Assembly (NCBI GenBank): GCA_000231825.2
Contig: JH720311.1
Span: 488,319 to 521,656, forward strand
DNA length: 33,338 nucleotides
Reading direction: 5' to 3'
Origin: Tetrahymena elliotti 4EA
Taxonomy: Eukaryota; Ciliophora; Oligohymenophorea; Hymenostomatida; Tetrahymenidae
Each line of letters opens with the position of its first letter. Within the stretch, counting starts at the first letter, position 1. The notes beneath the pieces were generated by a model, which saw nothing but the letters and a program-made list of their open reading frames with translations, searched no databases and was not told where the DNA came from. The position numbers were made by a program, and so were the translations under genes. Positions 1 through 12,496 of the stretch are shown in pieces.

Positions 1-701
1 AATAATAATCGAGGGAAAGTATTTCACATTACTCTGAATTTAAGTAAGTATGAGTGTAAATTAAATCTTGATAATTGATGATGATTGAATTTAATATACA
101 TGTATGTATTGATAGAGTAATATAAAACATTCAAAATAGAATTAAATTAATAACACATAATTTATATATTTAATTATTTTAGTTTACTTTTTATTTTTTG
201 ATATTATTCATTAATTAATTTGATTTTTATTCATTTATTTTTGTTTTGGTTTGTTTGTTTGTTTGGTTAATAATTTTTCTTGAAGAAAGAAGTTCTTTTA
301 TCTTATGTTATTACCAGTTAACTAACTTTAATTAACAAGAGTAAAAGTCTTGTTTATTTATTTAATATATAGTTTTGTTTGTATATCGTAGGTAATCAAA
401 TGATTTACTCATGTAATGCTAAAAGCATATATTTCTTAATATCTAGAATTAAATTTATATATTTATCTTTATAGGTTTATTTTGTTTAGTTTCGATATGG
501 AGTTAAGTGAATAGTGAGTGGGTGGGTGATTTGATATTATTTAGTTATTTGAGTTCACAGAGAGTTGTGAGATGAATGGAATATCTTTGGATAGTTAATT
601 TATTTATTGGTATGATTAATGTAATGTAAATTAAGGAGTTAATTAAAGAAATTAAGAAAGAAAAAGATGATGAAGAGATGTTAATTTATTTGATTATAAT
701 T
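1..701. other. 3' flank of the vWA gene, AT-rich, no gene seen
   Basis: No open frame longer than chance with protein-like composition was found on either strand. The stretch holds T-rich runs, a TTTG-type low-complexity run near 240-265 and a G-richer patch near 510-560. It lies downstream of the minus-strand vWA gene and probably contains its 3' UTR. Confidence 0.5.
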
Positions 702-3095
702 TCATTTTTATTCATCAATTGATGAAATTTCGTTCATAGCAACATTCATGCTGGAGAACTTTTTTCTTTGAAGAGGAATAAGAATTTTTTTAGGTTTGAC
801 AGTGGGTTTTTCGGTTTCTTTTTCTTTTTCCTCTTCTTCTGCAGAAAAGACTTTCTTTTGATTTTGGATTTCAATTTATTTTTTAATATTTTTTTGAATG
901 GTATTTTAATACTCATCGAGATTGATCATAACACTTTTTTGTTCCATGTATGCCCTGCTTTTGCATAGGAAAGCTCTGCGAATATTATGGGCTTTTTCTT
1001 GCTCACTTTCTTTTTGATCTTGAGTGCTGTGTGAGGAGCTGTAAGATAATTAAGATTGAGAGTTAGGATTTGAGGATTACTGGAGAGATATTTTTTATTT
1101 TAGAGCTTCTAGACATTCTTCTAAATCTTTTTAAAGATTAGCAAGAGCTTTCTAGATTTAAATTTTGGATTTTTGGAGCAATTCCAAAGCTTTATTAATG
1201 ATGGATTAACTTTCATTAAATTCATTTTTTAATGCAGAATTCATAGCATCTTGCAATGCTTATGCGCATTATACTCTGAGGTAATTAATTTCAACGTCTT
1301 CGTTACTCAAGTGGATTTCTTCATTAATTTGTTCGTTTTCTTCCAAAATAACAACTTCCAAGTGAGCAGTTTTCTCAACAGTAAATCCATGCAAATCTTT
1401 GACTTTTAGCTTTCCTGCTGCCAGGACTTAATTTTTAAAACACTCACTGAATTTTTTGAATTAGCCATATTATTCTTTACTGTTTTGGCTTTATGAGTCA
1501 TTTTCTAAAATGGTGTTTGATTGGTCACCATCCTACTACTAAATGGGGCTATTTGGGAAATTCAATTAGGATGGAATAGTTATTTCAAGCAATATTTGCT
1601 TAGATACACCGAAATAAATTTAATTTAGGTTGAATGAACGATTCTTAATGATTGCGTTAGAGGGAATGATATCTGCTGTTAAATTGACAGATTTTTTACT
1701 AAAGGTGTTTTAATTAGTAGATGAGTGGGATGTAAAAGAGATATTATTGTTATCAGATAATTGTAATCTATTGCAGTTTTAATTAATAATGCTTTAACTA
1801 TTATTATTATTTATATTTGTAACTAACTAATCTGCAGAATGCAATTCGTTGCTTTGGTGGTTGATTTAATCTATAATGTTTTTTGCAATCTTACTTGGAG
1901 ATTCACTTCCAAAATTATATTTGTTGTTTTAGCTAGAGTTATTGTTGTGCTTACCAAACAATTACTCGCTTGGATAATTACCATTATTTACATTCCACAT
2001 ATCACCATATACCTTTGAGATTGTTACATTCTCTAAGAGGGCTTAGTTGCATAAAGAGAAATCGAATTCGAGTTAATTGCCTACCACAGAGAATAATCCG
2101 CCAAGCGCGTCAGCAAAATACAAGTCCGTTTTCTCAATATCTTCTATATAGTAGAAATTACCTTCCTTATAACTAGCAATTTCATTCATGAGATAGGCAT
2201 CATGCTATTCACCATATCCAAATGTATTCAAGCTAAATTACATTTATACAGATTGAATTCTTACCTTCAGCATTTCAAGACTTTTATCGCATCTGTCATC
2301 CAATCCATCACTTAACAAAAATATACTCTTAACACGCTCCTCTTTTTTCTAACCAAAGTTAATACAAGAGTTGCTTAAATCATAATCAACACCACTTTGA
2401 GGCTTGATTGCTTCACTTCTTGAGAGAAGATCTTTGTATTTTTCTCTAGACTCTTCAGACTACATGTCTTCATTAATACGTTTTTCCTTAGTACGAAGTT
2501 GATTATCTTTTTCATCTTCTTCTCCTTCTCCTGTTTCAGCAACAGTACTTATGTTAATCATAGAAGACTCTAATTACTTAATAGCCTCCATCATGCCTGC
2601 AGTAATATTAGTTAAGCCCATAGGGAGGATGCTGTTTAAAATTTAAGAAACTTTCTTTTTATTTTATTAAGTGAGATGAGAAAGTTGAAATAAATTTTAG
2701 GCGCTGTTGTTGAACCCAATCAAAGCCAATCTATCATTCTCATTAAGGAAATTCATGAGATTATTAATGGTTTTCTTCAACTGAATCATCTTTTTCCCCC
2801 TCATAGATATTGATAAATCAATAACAAAAATCAAATCAAGCGGTTATCTATCAATATCAACATTGCAAGAAGCCTGTGATGATGTAGGTGTGCAGCTTTT
2901 TGTTAGATCATCATCATTCTATATGAATTAATTAGAGACTGCAGGCTTCTCAGTATGAGTACGGATATCTATCATAACAGGCATTACTATATCACTTTCC
3001 CTGTTAACTTAAATATAACTATACATAGGTTTTATTTTCACCTGAAGAATATCTTTCAGGTTAGTATGATTACGGAATCCTTCTAAGTTATTCAT
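702..3095 (-). CDS. von Willebrand factor type A (vWA) domain protein, 797 aa
   Basis: One continuous ciliate-code frame of 798 codons ends at TGA (702-704). The vWA domain carries a MIDAS metal site: DLSIS at residues 93-97, the conserved Thr in GLTNITAG near 161-167, and LLSDG near 260-264. Before the domain (about residues 1-85) is a segment of the kind that precedes vWA in ciliate and plant vWA proteins. An acidic, Lys/Glu-rich insertion of about 80 residues (175-255) separates the Thr loop from the last MIDAS strand. The C-terminal half is Asn/Ser/Gln-rich, then helical and charged (LLQKSKIQIQKALANLQK region), ending in a basic tail. The start is the first in-frame ATG; the frame is open upstream to a TGA at 3201-3203 and that extension reads like coding sequence, so an upstream exon is possible. 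Specific partner or pathway is unknown. Confidence 0.88.
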
Positions 3096-3692
3096 AATTT
3101 TAATTGCAGTAGTAGCCTTTATCTTTATCTATTTTATTATCTGCTCTTTGCTTAAAAATCTAAAATGACCTTATTTTCTAAGCTTTATCAACGTAGCCAA
3201 TCAACAAATGTATGGATATTCCCCTATATTTTGCGGTTCTCCTTTGATTTTGATCTTTCGTTAATCAACTTCTCCTTTATTGTTGAGAACTAACTTTCAA
3301 TATGGCCTTTTACCTTCTTAAAAATTGTTTTGACTGACACTCCAATCAATTAATTAATTAATTTATTTTTTTATTATCTCTCTTAATGTTTAAATTAAAA
3401 AAAAAATATTAATTCAAATGATGGATAGATAAGCATTCATTTATTTGCTCATACATATATACAAATAACTATTCATTAAATCTATTAATTGCTTGAGAAT
3501 TAAGCACTATTAAACAAGCAAGATAAATAAATTGATAGAAAGATAGATAGATAAACAAACATATATTTGTGTTCACTTATATGCTAACTAATTGAATAAT
3601 TTAATATTTTGCATACAACTATTTCATACGATAAGCAAATATCGAAAACAAAACTAATTCTTTAATCAGCATCTAACAAAGTTTATAACTAG
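3096..3692. other. 5' flank of the vWA gene, possible extra exon
   Basis: Minus-strand sequence at about 3096-3345 is less AT-rich than true intergenic DNA and reads as protein in two different frames. One frame joins the annotated ATG without a break back to 3203. The other covers about 3205-3345 and includes an acidic/basic stretch rich in Lys, Glu and Ser. No ATG or convincing splice pair links them. The rest (3346-3692) is AT-rich with a GATA-type short repeat near 3536-3553. Confidence 0.35.
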
Positions 3693-4184
3693 TCACCTGA
3701 TTCTTCTTTTAATTTAATCAATCGATTTAACATTTCTTGTTTATTAATTAAAAAATTTTTAGTTTTTTTTTTCTGATTACTTGCTGTTTGTGTTTTATAA
3801 AAAATCAAGCAAAAAGTGGGGGTTATTTAATTTCTTATAAGTAGTATCTGTTCCATTTATTTGAAAAATTTGAGAGAAACATGCAGACTTAGATTCATAG
3901 ACCAATAGATCTTAATTAAATATTTTTTTAATATCACCCTAATTGATTTCCATATAAAAAAGAGTAAATAAATTAACTATTTTTCTAATTATTTTGATTG
4001 ATTCTGCCAAATCAAAAAAATTCTATATGAATATTTAATTAATCATTTCTTAATTGATGATTTCAGGATTTATTTATTCCGCATCGATTGTATTTTAAAT
4101 GCCTTAAAGTTGATCCTGATTTTCGATTATGATTTTTCTTTTTTCTAAAAGACTTAGTTAATACTGACTATTTTATTCAGGCAT
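3693..4184 (-). CDS. hypothetical protein, 163 aa, possibly degraded gene
   Basis: An ATG at 4184 opens a ciliate-code frame of 164 codons ending at TGA 3693-3695. The predicted protein is rich in Ile, Asn, Gln and Lys, with a helical, charged N-terminal third and a more hydrophobic middle (IVNLFTLFYM). No family was recognised. In the same frame just upstream lie about 20 codons of coiled-coil-like sequence, separated from the ATG by a TGA, so this may be the remainder of a longer gene that has acquired stops. Because only TGA stops translation, an open frame of this length in AT-rich DNA can arise by chance, hence the low confidence. Confidence 0.35.
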
Positions 4185-4512
4185 CTCTATTCAATTTATT
4201 CTATTTTCTATAAGTACTCGAATACTGTTTATTTCTTCTATAATCTGCCTCCCTGCCTTTCATTACTCTTGTTGCAACTTTTTCATTCTTTGTCAATCAA
4301 ACTTTTCTCAACTATTTCCCCATTAATTATTAATTTTTGATGATTTCATTCGAGTAATTTATAAAAGAAGATCTCTAATTCAAGTAAGTATATTTTTTTG
4401 TAAATTTGCATGGTATTCCATCCATATTCGCATTAAATAAATATTAGTATCCGAATTCTAATTTAATTGTGGAATCTTTCTTAATATCCTTCATCTGACC
4501 TTAACATTACAT
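4185..4512 (-). pseudogene. possible upstream part of the 3693-4184 ORF, broken by TGAs
   Basis: An ATG at 4512 starts a 71-codon frame closing at TGA 4297-4299. After that TGA the same frame continues with protein-like, basic sequence for about 34 codons to another TGA, while a second frame carries coiled-coil-like codons leading towards the ORF at 4184. No GT...AG pair was found that joins these pieces in phase. Either this is a decayed gene or the pieces are chance frames. Confidence 0.2.
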
Positions 4513-7428
4513 GTCTCTAAATAAATATTCATTGCTATAATAAAATACTAATTTAAAGAATAAATTTATCAAACCAATAATATGAAAAGTCAAGCAGTAA
4601 ACAAAAGTTACTAATTTTAATTACTTCATAGAAATCATTTAAAATATTTAATGTAATTCTACTAGAACCCTTAAAATCAATCATTAAATAAATTTTAATC
4701 CAAAAAGAAAAGAAAACAAATAAACAAATTTAGCTCATTAAAAGGCTAGAAAATAATTTTAATATCTTCTCATTTGATTCTAATTGATTATTTTTATTTT
4801 CTTCAATTTAAATATATTCTCATTTAAAAATGTATTTTTTTTCGAATTTAAACTTTTTCTATTTCACTTTTAGTTTACAGAAATTAACTAGTTAATTTGC
4901 TTTGCACCTTTACTTGAAAAAATATTTGAGGAAACAAAATTTGAAACTATTCACAAGTTACTCTGAGCAAGGTAAGTTAATTTTTTCTAGAATTTAGTTC
5001 TAAATAACCATTACAAAAACATAATACAGTTTAAATCATAATTTTGTTTAAATTCTAGTTTTATTTTTAAATATTTTCAATCATTTCTTTAAATTTTTTC
5101 AAAGTATTTTTTTGTGTGATTTGTAAATACTTACTTACATTATTTTAATTGAGTTTTTTGTATAAAATTATTTTTATAAAAAGCAAAGTCTCGTTTAAAT
5201 CCAATAACTGAACATGTTAAAGGTTACTTGCTTGATAGCAAATAATGTAATTATCATGATTAACTTTTATTATAAAACTTGAAGTAAATCTATTCTTAAA
5301 AGAAATATACAAGCAAAATAATATTTGTTTGTTTAAAAACTAATTGTTAAAAAAAACAAAATTAAATGTATCTTGAGTTGATTTAACTTACTTAATTATA
5401 TGTAATTAATTTAATTAACTAATTGTAAGTTAAAGTATCTGAAGAATTTCACACCTGATTTCAGTATTTACATGAAAATAAATAACATAATAGATACCAT
5501 ATTTATTTAAAATTAAATATTAGTAAATTATTTCTAAAAACAGGCAGAATCTTAGAATTTTTCCTAATTTATAGCAGTTTTAAATTGAATTGTATATACT
5601 TCATATACTTTTTTAAAATATTTTTCAAATAAAAATTCTTTTGTAAGTCATTTTGAAGATTTTGAAGGATGTAATCAATCTATGAAAAATATTCCAACTG
5701 TTTAATTTTTGATAAAAGAATAATTTTTCTACCATATTACTGAATAGCTTTTGAAAATTGCTCAGTATTTCAATAAATTACTCAATTATAAATTAATATT
5801 TGTATCAATCAATCAGGTCGTAAAAATTAAATAAGATAACAAATAAGAATACTGGATAATTCACTAGAAATATTCTTTAAAATTAAAAAAGAACTACATT
5901 CCCTTTTCTTAAAATAGATAACCATATCTTTCTAAATTTGATAATTAAATTTAACTAATTGTTATTTACACTTATTTTCTTAAGAATATTTTTCTTTTTA
6001 GATTTTAACTTAATCATTGTATTCTCTCATATTAAAATATATTAAAAATAACATCATCTAATCCAAAGATATTTCAAAAAATGATTTTTGATTATATTAA
6101 TTTCTTGGCTTTTTGGCTTTTAAGAAATAGTGAGAAAATATAGGTATATAAAAAAATTAATTATTATAAAAAAATCTATATAATTAATAAATTAAATTAG
6201 ATAAGGATAATAAAGTGTTTGTTTGCTGTCTGTCTGTCTATCTGTATTTTTTAGTTGGATTAGTTATAAAATATTAACATAAGTTTAAAAATCAAAATAA
6301 ATTAAAATAATAAATAATTTTAAAAATAATTATTTTAACCATTTTTATTTTAATAGTAACAATGAGTAAATAAAATTAGTTGATTAGAAAAATAAAGGAA
6401 AAAATATCATCAAATATATTTCACTTTTTTAGAGTATATTAAACAAAGTGTAAAACCAGCTGTGTTTGATCAGATGTATTTATCTATGTATTCAATCAGA
6501 TAATAGTCAAGCAAAAAAAGTGATTTTATTACTTTCCAAATCTAATTATTTTTAAATAGAATATTTTTAGAATCAAAATTAAATTTAATTAAAGCACTTT
6601 TAAATATTTTTCTTCAAAATTCTAACATATTATGAATGCCACTTGAAAATAATTTAAGATCTTAAGTGGAAATTATAAGCAAGTGAGTGTTAATGAATGA
6701 ATTATAAATATATTCCAATGAAATTATTTATTTTACTACTAAAAAATTATCAAAAGATTTATATTTGTAACTTCAAAATAAATTAAAAATTAACAACCAT
6801 AAAGCCTTTAAATATGTTTTTATTTACTGACAAAAAGAATTTATGTTTTTATCAGTTGCTTTATGTGGTGATGATGACAATAATTAGTAAAATGGAAGAT
6901 TAAACTCTAGTTTCTTATCTTCATAATTGACACTCAATTCAAGATTTTTTTTCTCCATTTTTTAATTGAGTGTGTCATTTTTTACTCAATGTTTTACTTA
7001 GAAATAGCATAAAAATTATTTTTAAATTAAAAAAATAAAATGTTTGTTAAATTGAAGGAAGGTTATTTAGATTTATCAAACCAATCAGGATAATCAAACA
7101 TTTATCAATTAATATCTAGCAATTTGCAATAATTTTGAAAGAATGTTAATAATTTAAGAATTTAAAATTGAAGAAAGAACAAGAGTATAAAATGAAATGA
7201 AATATTATGCTAAAATAGGTGCTTTATATATACTTGATAACTTAATTGAGTTGATTTTCATAATATAAAGTAGATAGATGAGTCAAAAATTATTTATATT
7301 AAATCTATATCAATGAATTTGTTTACTAAGCCATCTTTTAAATTAATTTCTAATTATTTTTTATTATATTTTAATATTTAATTTGGTGTTTTATCAATTT
7401 TTAGATGTGGTTCCAATCAGCCATTCAA
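4513..7428. other. long AT-rich intergenic region
   Basis: No protein-like frame was seen on either strand. The region has poly-A/T runs, a TCTG/TCTA microsatellite near 6225-6248, and a short inverted repeat with 10-nt perfect arms (6930-6939 and 6964-6973, core ACACTCAATT). It separates the putative ORF cluster from the 3' end of BUD31. Confidence 0.5.
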
Positions 7429-7881
7429 TCAATCACAAGAAGCACATCCTCTACATCCACATGCTTAACATTATACAACCTTGCCTTCTTCTAAAGAACC
7501 TTTAGGGACTCTACAAACGCAAGTACCTCCATAATTATGATCTTTAGGTTGAATGCATTATAAACAACATAGCTTCTCATAACCTTTCTTTTTCCACTTA
7601 GCTATTAAATCTGCATCAGCCCACTTTTCACGTAAGCAATATTCATATAAATCTCTAGAAATTCTATCTTCTTGCTTGACTTTATAGAACATTTCATAAA
7701 CATATCTTGATCTTTCATGATGAATTTAATAAATTGGCCATAAAGCTTCTACTTTTCTTTTGCCTTCATGAGGCTCATTTTCAACATCTCTCATCTTATT
7801 TGTCAACTCTAATAATTTTTATTCTATCTTTTCCCAACCTGCAGGAGTTTTCTTAGTTTTATTATTCTAAATCCTAGGCAT
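7429..7881 (-). CDS. BUD31: BUD31/G10 spliceosome-associated protein, 150 aa
   Basis: A single exon of 151 codons ends at TGA 7429-7431. The N-terminus [20 protein letters not shown] and the block [19 protein letters not shown] are the conserved G10 signature, followed by [16 protein letters not shown]. The C-terminal Cys cluster ([28 protein letters not shown]) is the zinc-binding part of the family. Length matches the roughly 144-aa animal protein. BUD31 is a nuclear component of the activated spliceosome in other eukaryotes. Several in-frame TAA/TAG codons fall at Gln positions, which fixes the genetic code of the window. Flanks are AT-rich and the gene stands alone. Confidence 0.97.
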
Positions 7882-8709
7882 TTTAATATTCTTTTTATAC
7901 CTATTTCTAATTCTTTTCACTTATACAATTTAGTGATCAATTAATTAATTTTTCACTATTTCTTCACAAAATCAATTATTTAAACTTAATAACAAAATTT
8001 TGCTGGTGTGAGTGTCTATCACGAATTCAAAAAATTGTTTATCTTAAATTTTTAATTTATGTTTAAAATTAATTCACGAAATTTTCTTAATTAAAATTAA
8101 TCTATTTTTGACTAATGATACCTGACTCAATAAATAAAGCTGGTTATAAAATTATTTCTATTAAATAATATTAAAGAAATTGCAAGTTTTGAAAGAAAAA
8201 ACAAATTAAGTTTGTTCAATTTGCTAAAATTTTATAACAAAAATAGTTTGTAATATATTTAATTTTTTAACTTTTTTATACATATAACTAGAAAGACCAG
8301 ATAAATATTATTTTATTTCACTTCTTTATTTAATTTTTAATGATTTATTATATTAATCTCTTATTTTAAATTTAGATATAAAAAAATATTTTTGGTAAAT
8401 TAGAGGAATCATGTACACAGATATTGATTTCTCAAATAAAAATACTTGAAGATTAAAGAACAACTAATTTGATAACTTTAATATGTTATAGGTGTAAAAA
8501 ATATTGCCATTATTTTGTTTTAAATTTTTTTTGAGTTTTAGATTAAATTGAATGATTTATATATTGCTAATTTAAAATAAAATTTATTTGGTATGATTAT
8601 GTACAAAGATAATTAATTATTTTAAATTATTTATTTTTAAAAACAATTTTAAATAATTATTTGTTTATTTGTATGGATGGATGGATATATACATGTTTTT
8701 TTGGTTTTA
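7882..8709. other. intergenic, AT-rich, BUD31 upstream region
   Basis: No gene was seen. It contains the presumed BUD31 promoter at the left and the 3' flank of the Asn/Gln-rich gene at the right. A GGAT-type triple repeat lies near 8672-8684. Confidence 0.5.
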
Positions 8710-9654
8710 TCAATTAAAGAAAGAGCTTGGAAGACGGAGGTGAACTTATTTAATATTTTCTTTTTGTTTTTTCTAGTTTTATTATGTTTTTTTATTATTT
8801 TCTATGTAATTATTTAAATCTTTTGAAGTCCTTTACTGAATACTTGGTTGTTAGATTCCCTTGAATTATGAAGTGCTGTTTTTTTTATAAATATTTTGTA
8901 CAATTGGAGATTAATTTTTATTTGATTTTTGGTTATTTCTAAATGGTGATATTGATTTAGAGTTGCTTCTACTTCTATTGTTTTGTAATTTATTACAGTT
9001 TGTTTAATATGTTTAAAAAGGAGATAAACTTCTTTTATTTACACTTTCATTATTAGTTTAAAATCTTATAGGTTATGCAAGTTCTCTCTGTGAAATTTGT
9101 TACTGCTGCGTGTTTTATGTTATTTGACTTAAACTACTTTTAGGTCTGTTAAATATTTTACTTTTTGGCATTTATTATTAATTGCTATTTTAGTTTTTAT
9201 TTTCATATAAATTATTATTTTAAGTTTAAGTTTAAGAAGAATAACTTGTATTATGAGTCATATTGACTTAGCTTTTAAATTGATTTGAAGTTGAAGAATA
9301 TGATAAATTCTTTGGCTGATTATTAATATTTTTAGAATAGAAAGTATTCTACTAATTCATGTTTTAGTTATTGTAAGAATTATTTTGAATATAACTTTAA
9401 CTTAAATTTTAGCTTTGATTTTACAAGTTTGAGTTATCCCTCTCAATAGTTGTATCTATTGAATGAATATTTATTGTATTATTTACATTATTAAAGCTGT
9501 TTTTGTAATCCCCATTTCTATTATTCAAGTTAGGAGTGTTGCTTCTTGCTCTTATTTACTCATAAAGCCAATTTCCTTATTTTTTAGTTGTTTTTGTATT
9601 ATTATTATTACTATTTATGGTATTATTATTACTGTAAGTATTTTATCCCTTCAT
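8710..9654 (-). CDS. Asn/Gln/Ser-rich protein of unknown function, 314 aa
   Basis: The frame is open for 315 codons from ATG 9654 to TGA 8710-8712, checked codon by codon. The first in-frame ATG was chosen; an in-frame TGA lies a short distance upstream. The protein is dominated by Asn, Gln and Ser with scattered Lys/Arg, and has short runs such as NSNNNN, SSQTQTQNNN and QNTQQQQ. More ordered pieces include GNWLYEQIRARSNTP near residues 28-42 and SPFRNNQKSNK near 235-245. No domain, signal peptide or membrane segment is visible. Such composition is common in ciliate regulatory or RNA-associated proteins and in prion-like proteins, but the sequence gives no specific role. The MORN gene on the same strand ends about 500 bp upstream. 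Confidence 0.75.
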
Positions 9655-10150
9655 TCTGTTTTCCTAAATTTTAACATTTAATTAATTTAATAAAATAACT
9701 TTTTATCATTTTTTTTGCTAATAGGTTTAACTTTTTTTGGGAGTTTTTAGGAGAAGCTAAATAGATATTTGTAATTGAATAAGAGCTCAATAATTAGATA
9801 TCTGGAATTAATTGTTGGTTGTACTTTAAACAAACAATCACCAAATAAATAATCCAAATAGCTTCTTTCTACACTCAAACCCCTCTCTTTAAAAAAAACT
9901 TTTTCTTAAAAACTTAAATCATTTAAAGTTAGTTTTATAACAATTTAAATTTTTTTTATTTTTTCAAATAAATTAATAAAATTATTTTCTAACTAAATGT
10001 AAAAATAGATTTAAATAAATCATTTAATTTATTTTAAATTCATTTTTGTTTTTGCTATGTTTAATTCGATCAAAAAGGAATTAAAAAACTGGGCTAATTG
10101 AAGTAGATTTTGGCAACACTTTTGGTAGAAGCTTAGAAGAAATCCCTAAT
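9655..10150. other. spacer between the MORN gene and the Asn/Gln-rich gene
   Basis: This AT-rich spacer presumably holds the promoter and 5' UTR of the 8710-9654 gene. The minus-strand frame of the MORN gene stays open through it to a TGA at 9964-9966, but composition turns non-coding below about 10150. A pyrimidine tract CCCCTCTCTTT lies near 9880-9890. Confidence 0.4.
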
Positions 10151-12496
10151 TCATGATTGATTTTTACATTTTTCAAACTTAAAAGTGGGAAGAAATATTT
10201 TAATTTGAATTATTTTGAAATGTTGAAAATAAACTAACTTAATTTTTAAGAGAGAGAAATGAATAAAAATTTGAATTCTTTTTGACCAATTTGAAAAAGA
10301 AAATGGAAAAATGAATTAATTACATAGTTATTTTCAATTGATGTGAGGTTTTAGTTTTATTTAATTGATGAACTTCTTTAGCTTTCTAGGTTTTCCTGAT
10401 TTGGTGGAATGATTTAGAAGTAAAGATTTTTCTATGAAAACTATGAGACTGAATTGTGGTTAGAGTTTTGTGGATTTGAGAATGTTTGTTTTTTTTCTTG
10501 TGAGCTATTCTCATTCAAATATTTTTTTTATTAAGGAGTTTTCTTTTAAGGTGTTTAGGCTTATATGTCATTGTAGTAGGATACTTAGCTTTCTGGAGTC
10601 TTTCCTAGAGGGGAAGACATTCGAGTATTATTCATTTAATTAGTACTAATTGCAGATGAAAAATTTTTATTCTATCCAGGTGAAGAATATACTTTTTATT
10701 ATCTTAGATAAATATTGCTTTAAATTTTTTAGCCACTGTTATTCTATTTGCTATTTAAGTTGCTGAAGTTATTTTAAGATGCATTGAATTTATCTTCATA
10801 TTTAGAATTTTCAGTAAGGAGAGTGCTTAATCTTGGTTTTTCTAGTTATCTTTAAAATTCATGAAGAGAGAATTCGTATTCTTCATATGGATAAGAGTTC
10901 ATTTAGAATCCTTATCTAGACGAAAGAGAAGAAGTGTTAAATAATTGTCTATTAACTATTTGATTCGGATAAAAGAAACAGTTATTTCTTTTATTTTCAA
11001 TAAACTCTTTATTTGCTTAAATAAAATTGTAAATAGGATTGTTATCTGCCTGTACAATTGATTGCATTTCCTCAGTGTTAAATGATTTATTATTCTTATA
11101 AAGATTAAGTAAAGGGGTTTATCCATTAAGTATTTGAGATATCTCTAAAACTAATAATTAATTCCTAAAACAATTAGCCTGTTTATGTTAATTCTATCTT
11201 TACTTAATGATAGTATCTAATTAAAATCCCTTTGACTTTTTAAAAAGCTTATTACACTCATTTTCATAAAAAAGTCCTTCATAAAATAAATTTGTTTCAC
11301 TATTATATAAATAGCCAAGTCCATTTAAATGTCCTTTTTCAAAATTTCCATCAAAAATTAATCCATTTTCACTATAAATTCTTCCTATTCCCTGCATTAT
11401 TGATTGCTTTTTTAATTTAATTTTTTTAATTGAGTTATTCGATAAAATAGTATCTATCTTCTTCAAATGATGTATTAATAATGTAATTAATTAATGATTT
11501 AAAAATACTTTGAAAGATCCTATGTTTTTGAGGATGTCTCCTGTTATGGTAACACCTAAGCCTTCAGGAATTCCATTTTAAATCAACCCAAAATAATTTA
11601 ATTCTTCTCCAAGGTTTATGAAAGCTAATTATTTTTGTCCCTTTGAGTTAGTAAAAATAAAGAAATTATTTAGAAATATTAGTTAGTATTTATTTACTAT
11701 CACAGTATTTTATGAAATATTTGTAATCCTTTGTAGGATATTGCTTAAGTTAAAGAGCTCAAAATCTCTTCTTGAGAATTATGGGAAAAGAGGGATTGGA
11801 ATATCTGTGTTTAGAATATAATTGTAAGGACTGCTTGCTGAAAAAAACTGAGACTATTAACCACTAACTGAGTTTTCTTATATTTCAAGTATTCTAAAAA
11901 GAATACCTTATTTAAATTCACACATTTTCCACTCTCTTTTTTCATGGTCATAAAAGAAGCAGATTCCTCTCAACTAATTCTATCGCCATTACCCAAAAAC
12001 TCTATTTTCATTTGCAAATTTTATCATTGCTTTCCCATTCAGTTTTCCATCTTCAAATGATCCAAAAATATAGCAACCATGATTCAAAAATAGAATACCT
12101 TCTCCATGAGGCTAATCGTTAAGCCAATTGCCTATTTTTATAGATAGATTTGATGTGAATAAAAATCAATAAAATTTAATATTGATTTTCAAATAAAATG
12201 GAAGGTTATTAGTAAATACCTACATATACTGAAGAGTCATCCCAAATAAAGATTCCTTTTCCTTATCTTTTATTTTAAACCATTTATCCTTCATAAATTC
12301 CATTTCTCACTTCTATGTAAATAACATCTAACACAAATTTATAAATAAAATAAGTTTTATCATCCCTAATTTTTGCTTTATGCTAAAGAGTATCTCAAAA
12401 AAGAATCATTAATTTAGTTTAAAGAGATTTACCTAGCTCTGGTGGTATGATTTCAAAAAAACTTTTGGATAAAAATAATGGGTTGTTTGAAGTCAT
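10151..12496 (-). CDS. MORN-repeat protein, about 710 aa, four exons
   Basis: Proposed exons (minus strand) are 12433-12496, 12220-12393, 10324-12131 and 10151-10237; phases match and sum to 711 codons. Introns are 39, 88 and 86 nt. The N-terminus MTSNNPLFLSKSFFEIIPPE leads into MORN repeats: YEGQMVQNKRQGKGIFIW, NWLNDQPHGEGILF and FGSFEDGKLNGKA (about residues 45-130), with another group near 325-370 (GIGRIYSENGLIFDGNF, KGHLNGLGYLYN). The Gly and aromatic spacing is typical of MORN units, which often tie membranes or cytoskeleton together in protists. Residues 400-682 are Ser/Asn/Gln-rich with no domain. The last exon is the weakest part: without splicing at 10323 the frame runs on to TGA 9964-9966. 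An additional in-phase 57-nt intron (about 11641-11697, containing TACTAAC) cannot be excluded. Confidence 0.82.

Noticed and set aside
3811..3822. AAAAAGTGGGGG, similar to an A5G5 guide tract
   Set aside because: No facing C-rich partner lies about 100 bp away, and it is inside a minus-strand open frame.
9463..9681. Plus-strand hydrophobic frame near 9463
   Set aside because: It is the complement of Asn/Gln-rich codons of the minus-strand 314-aa gene.
9614..9724. Plus-strand GTAAGT...AATAG intron-like pair
   Set aside because: No plus-strand exon flanks it; it spans the start of a minus-strand gene.
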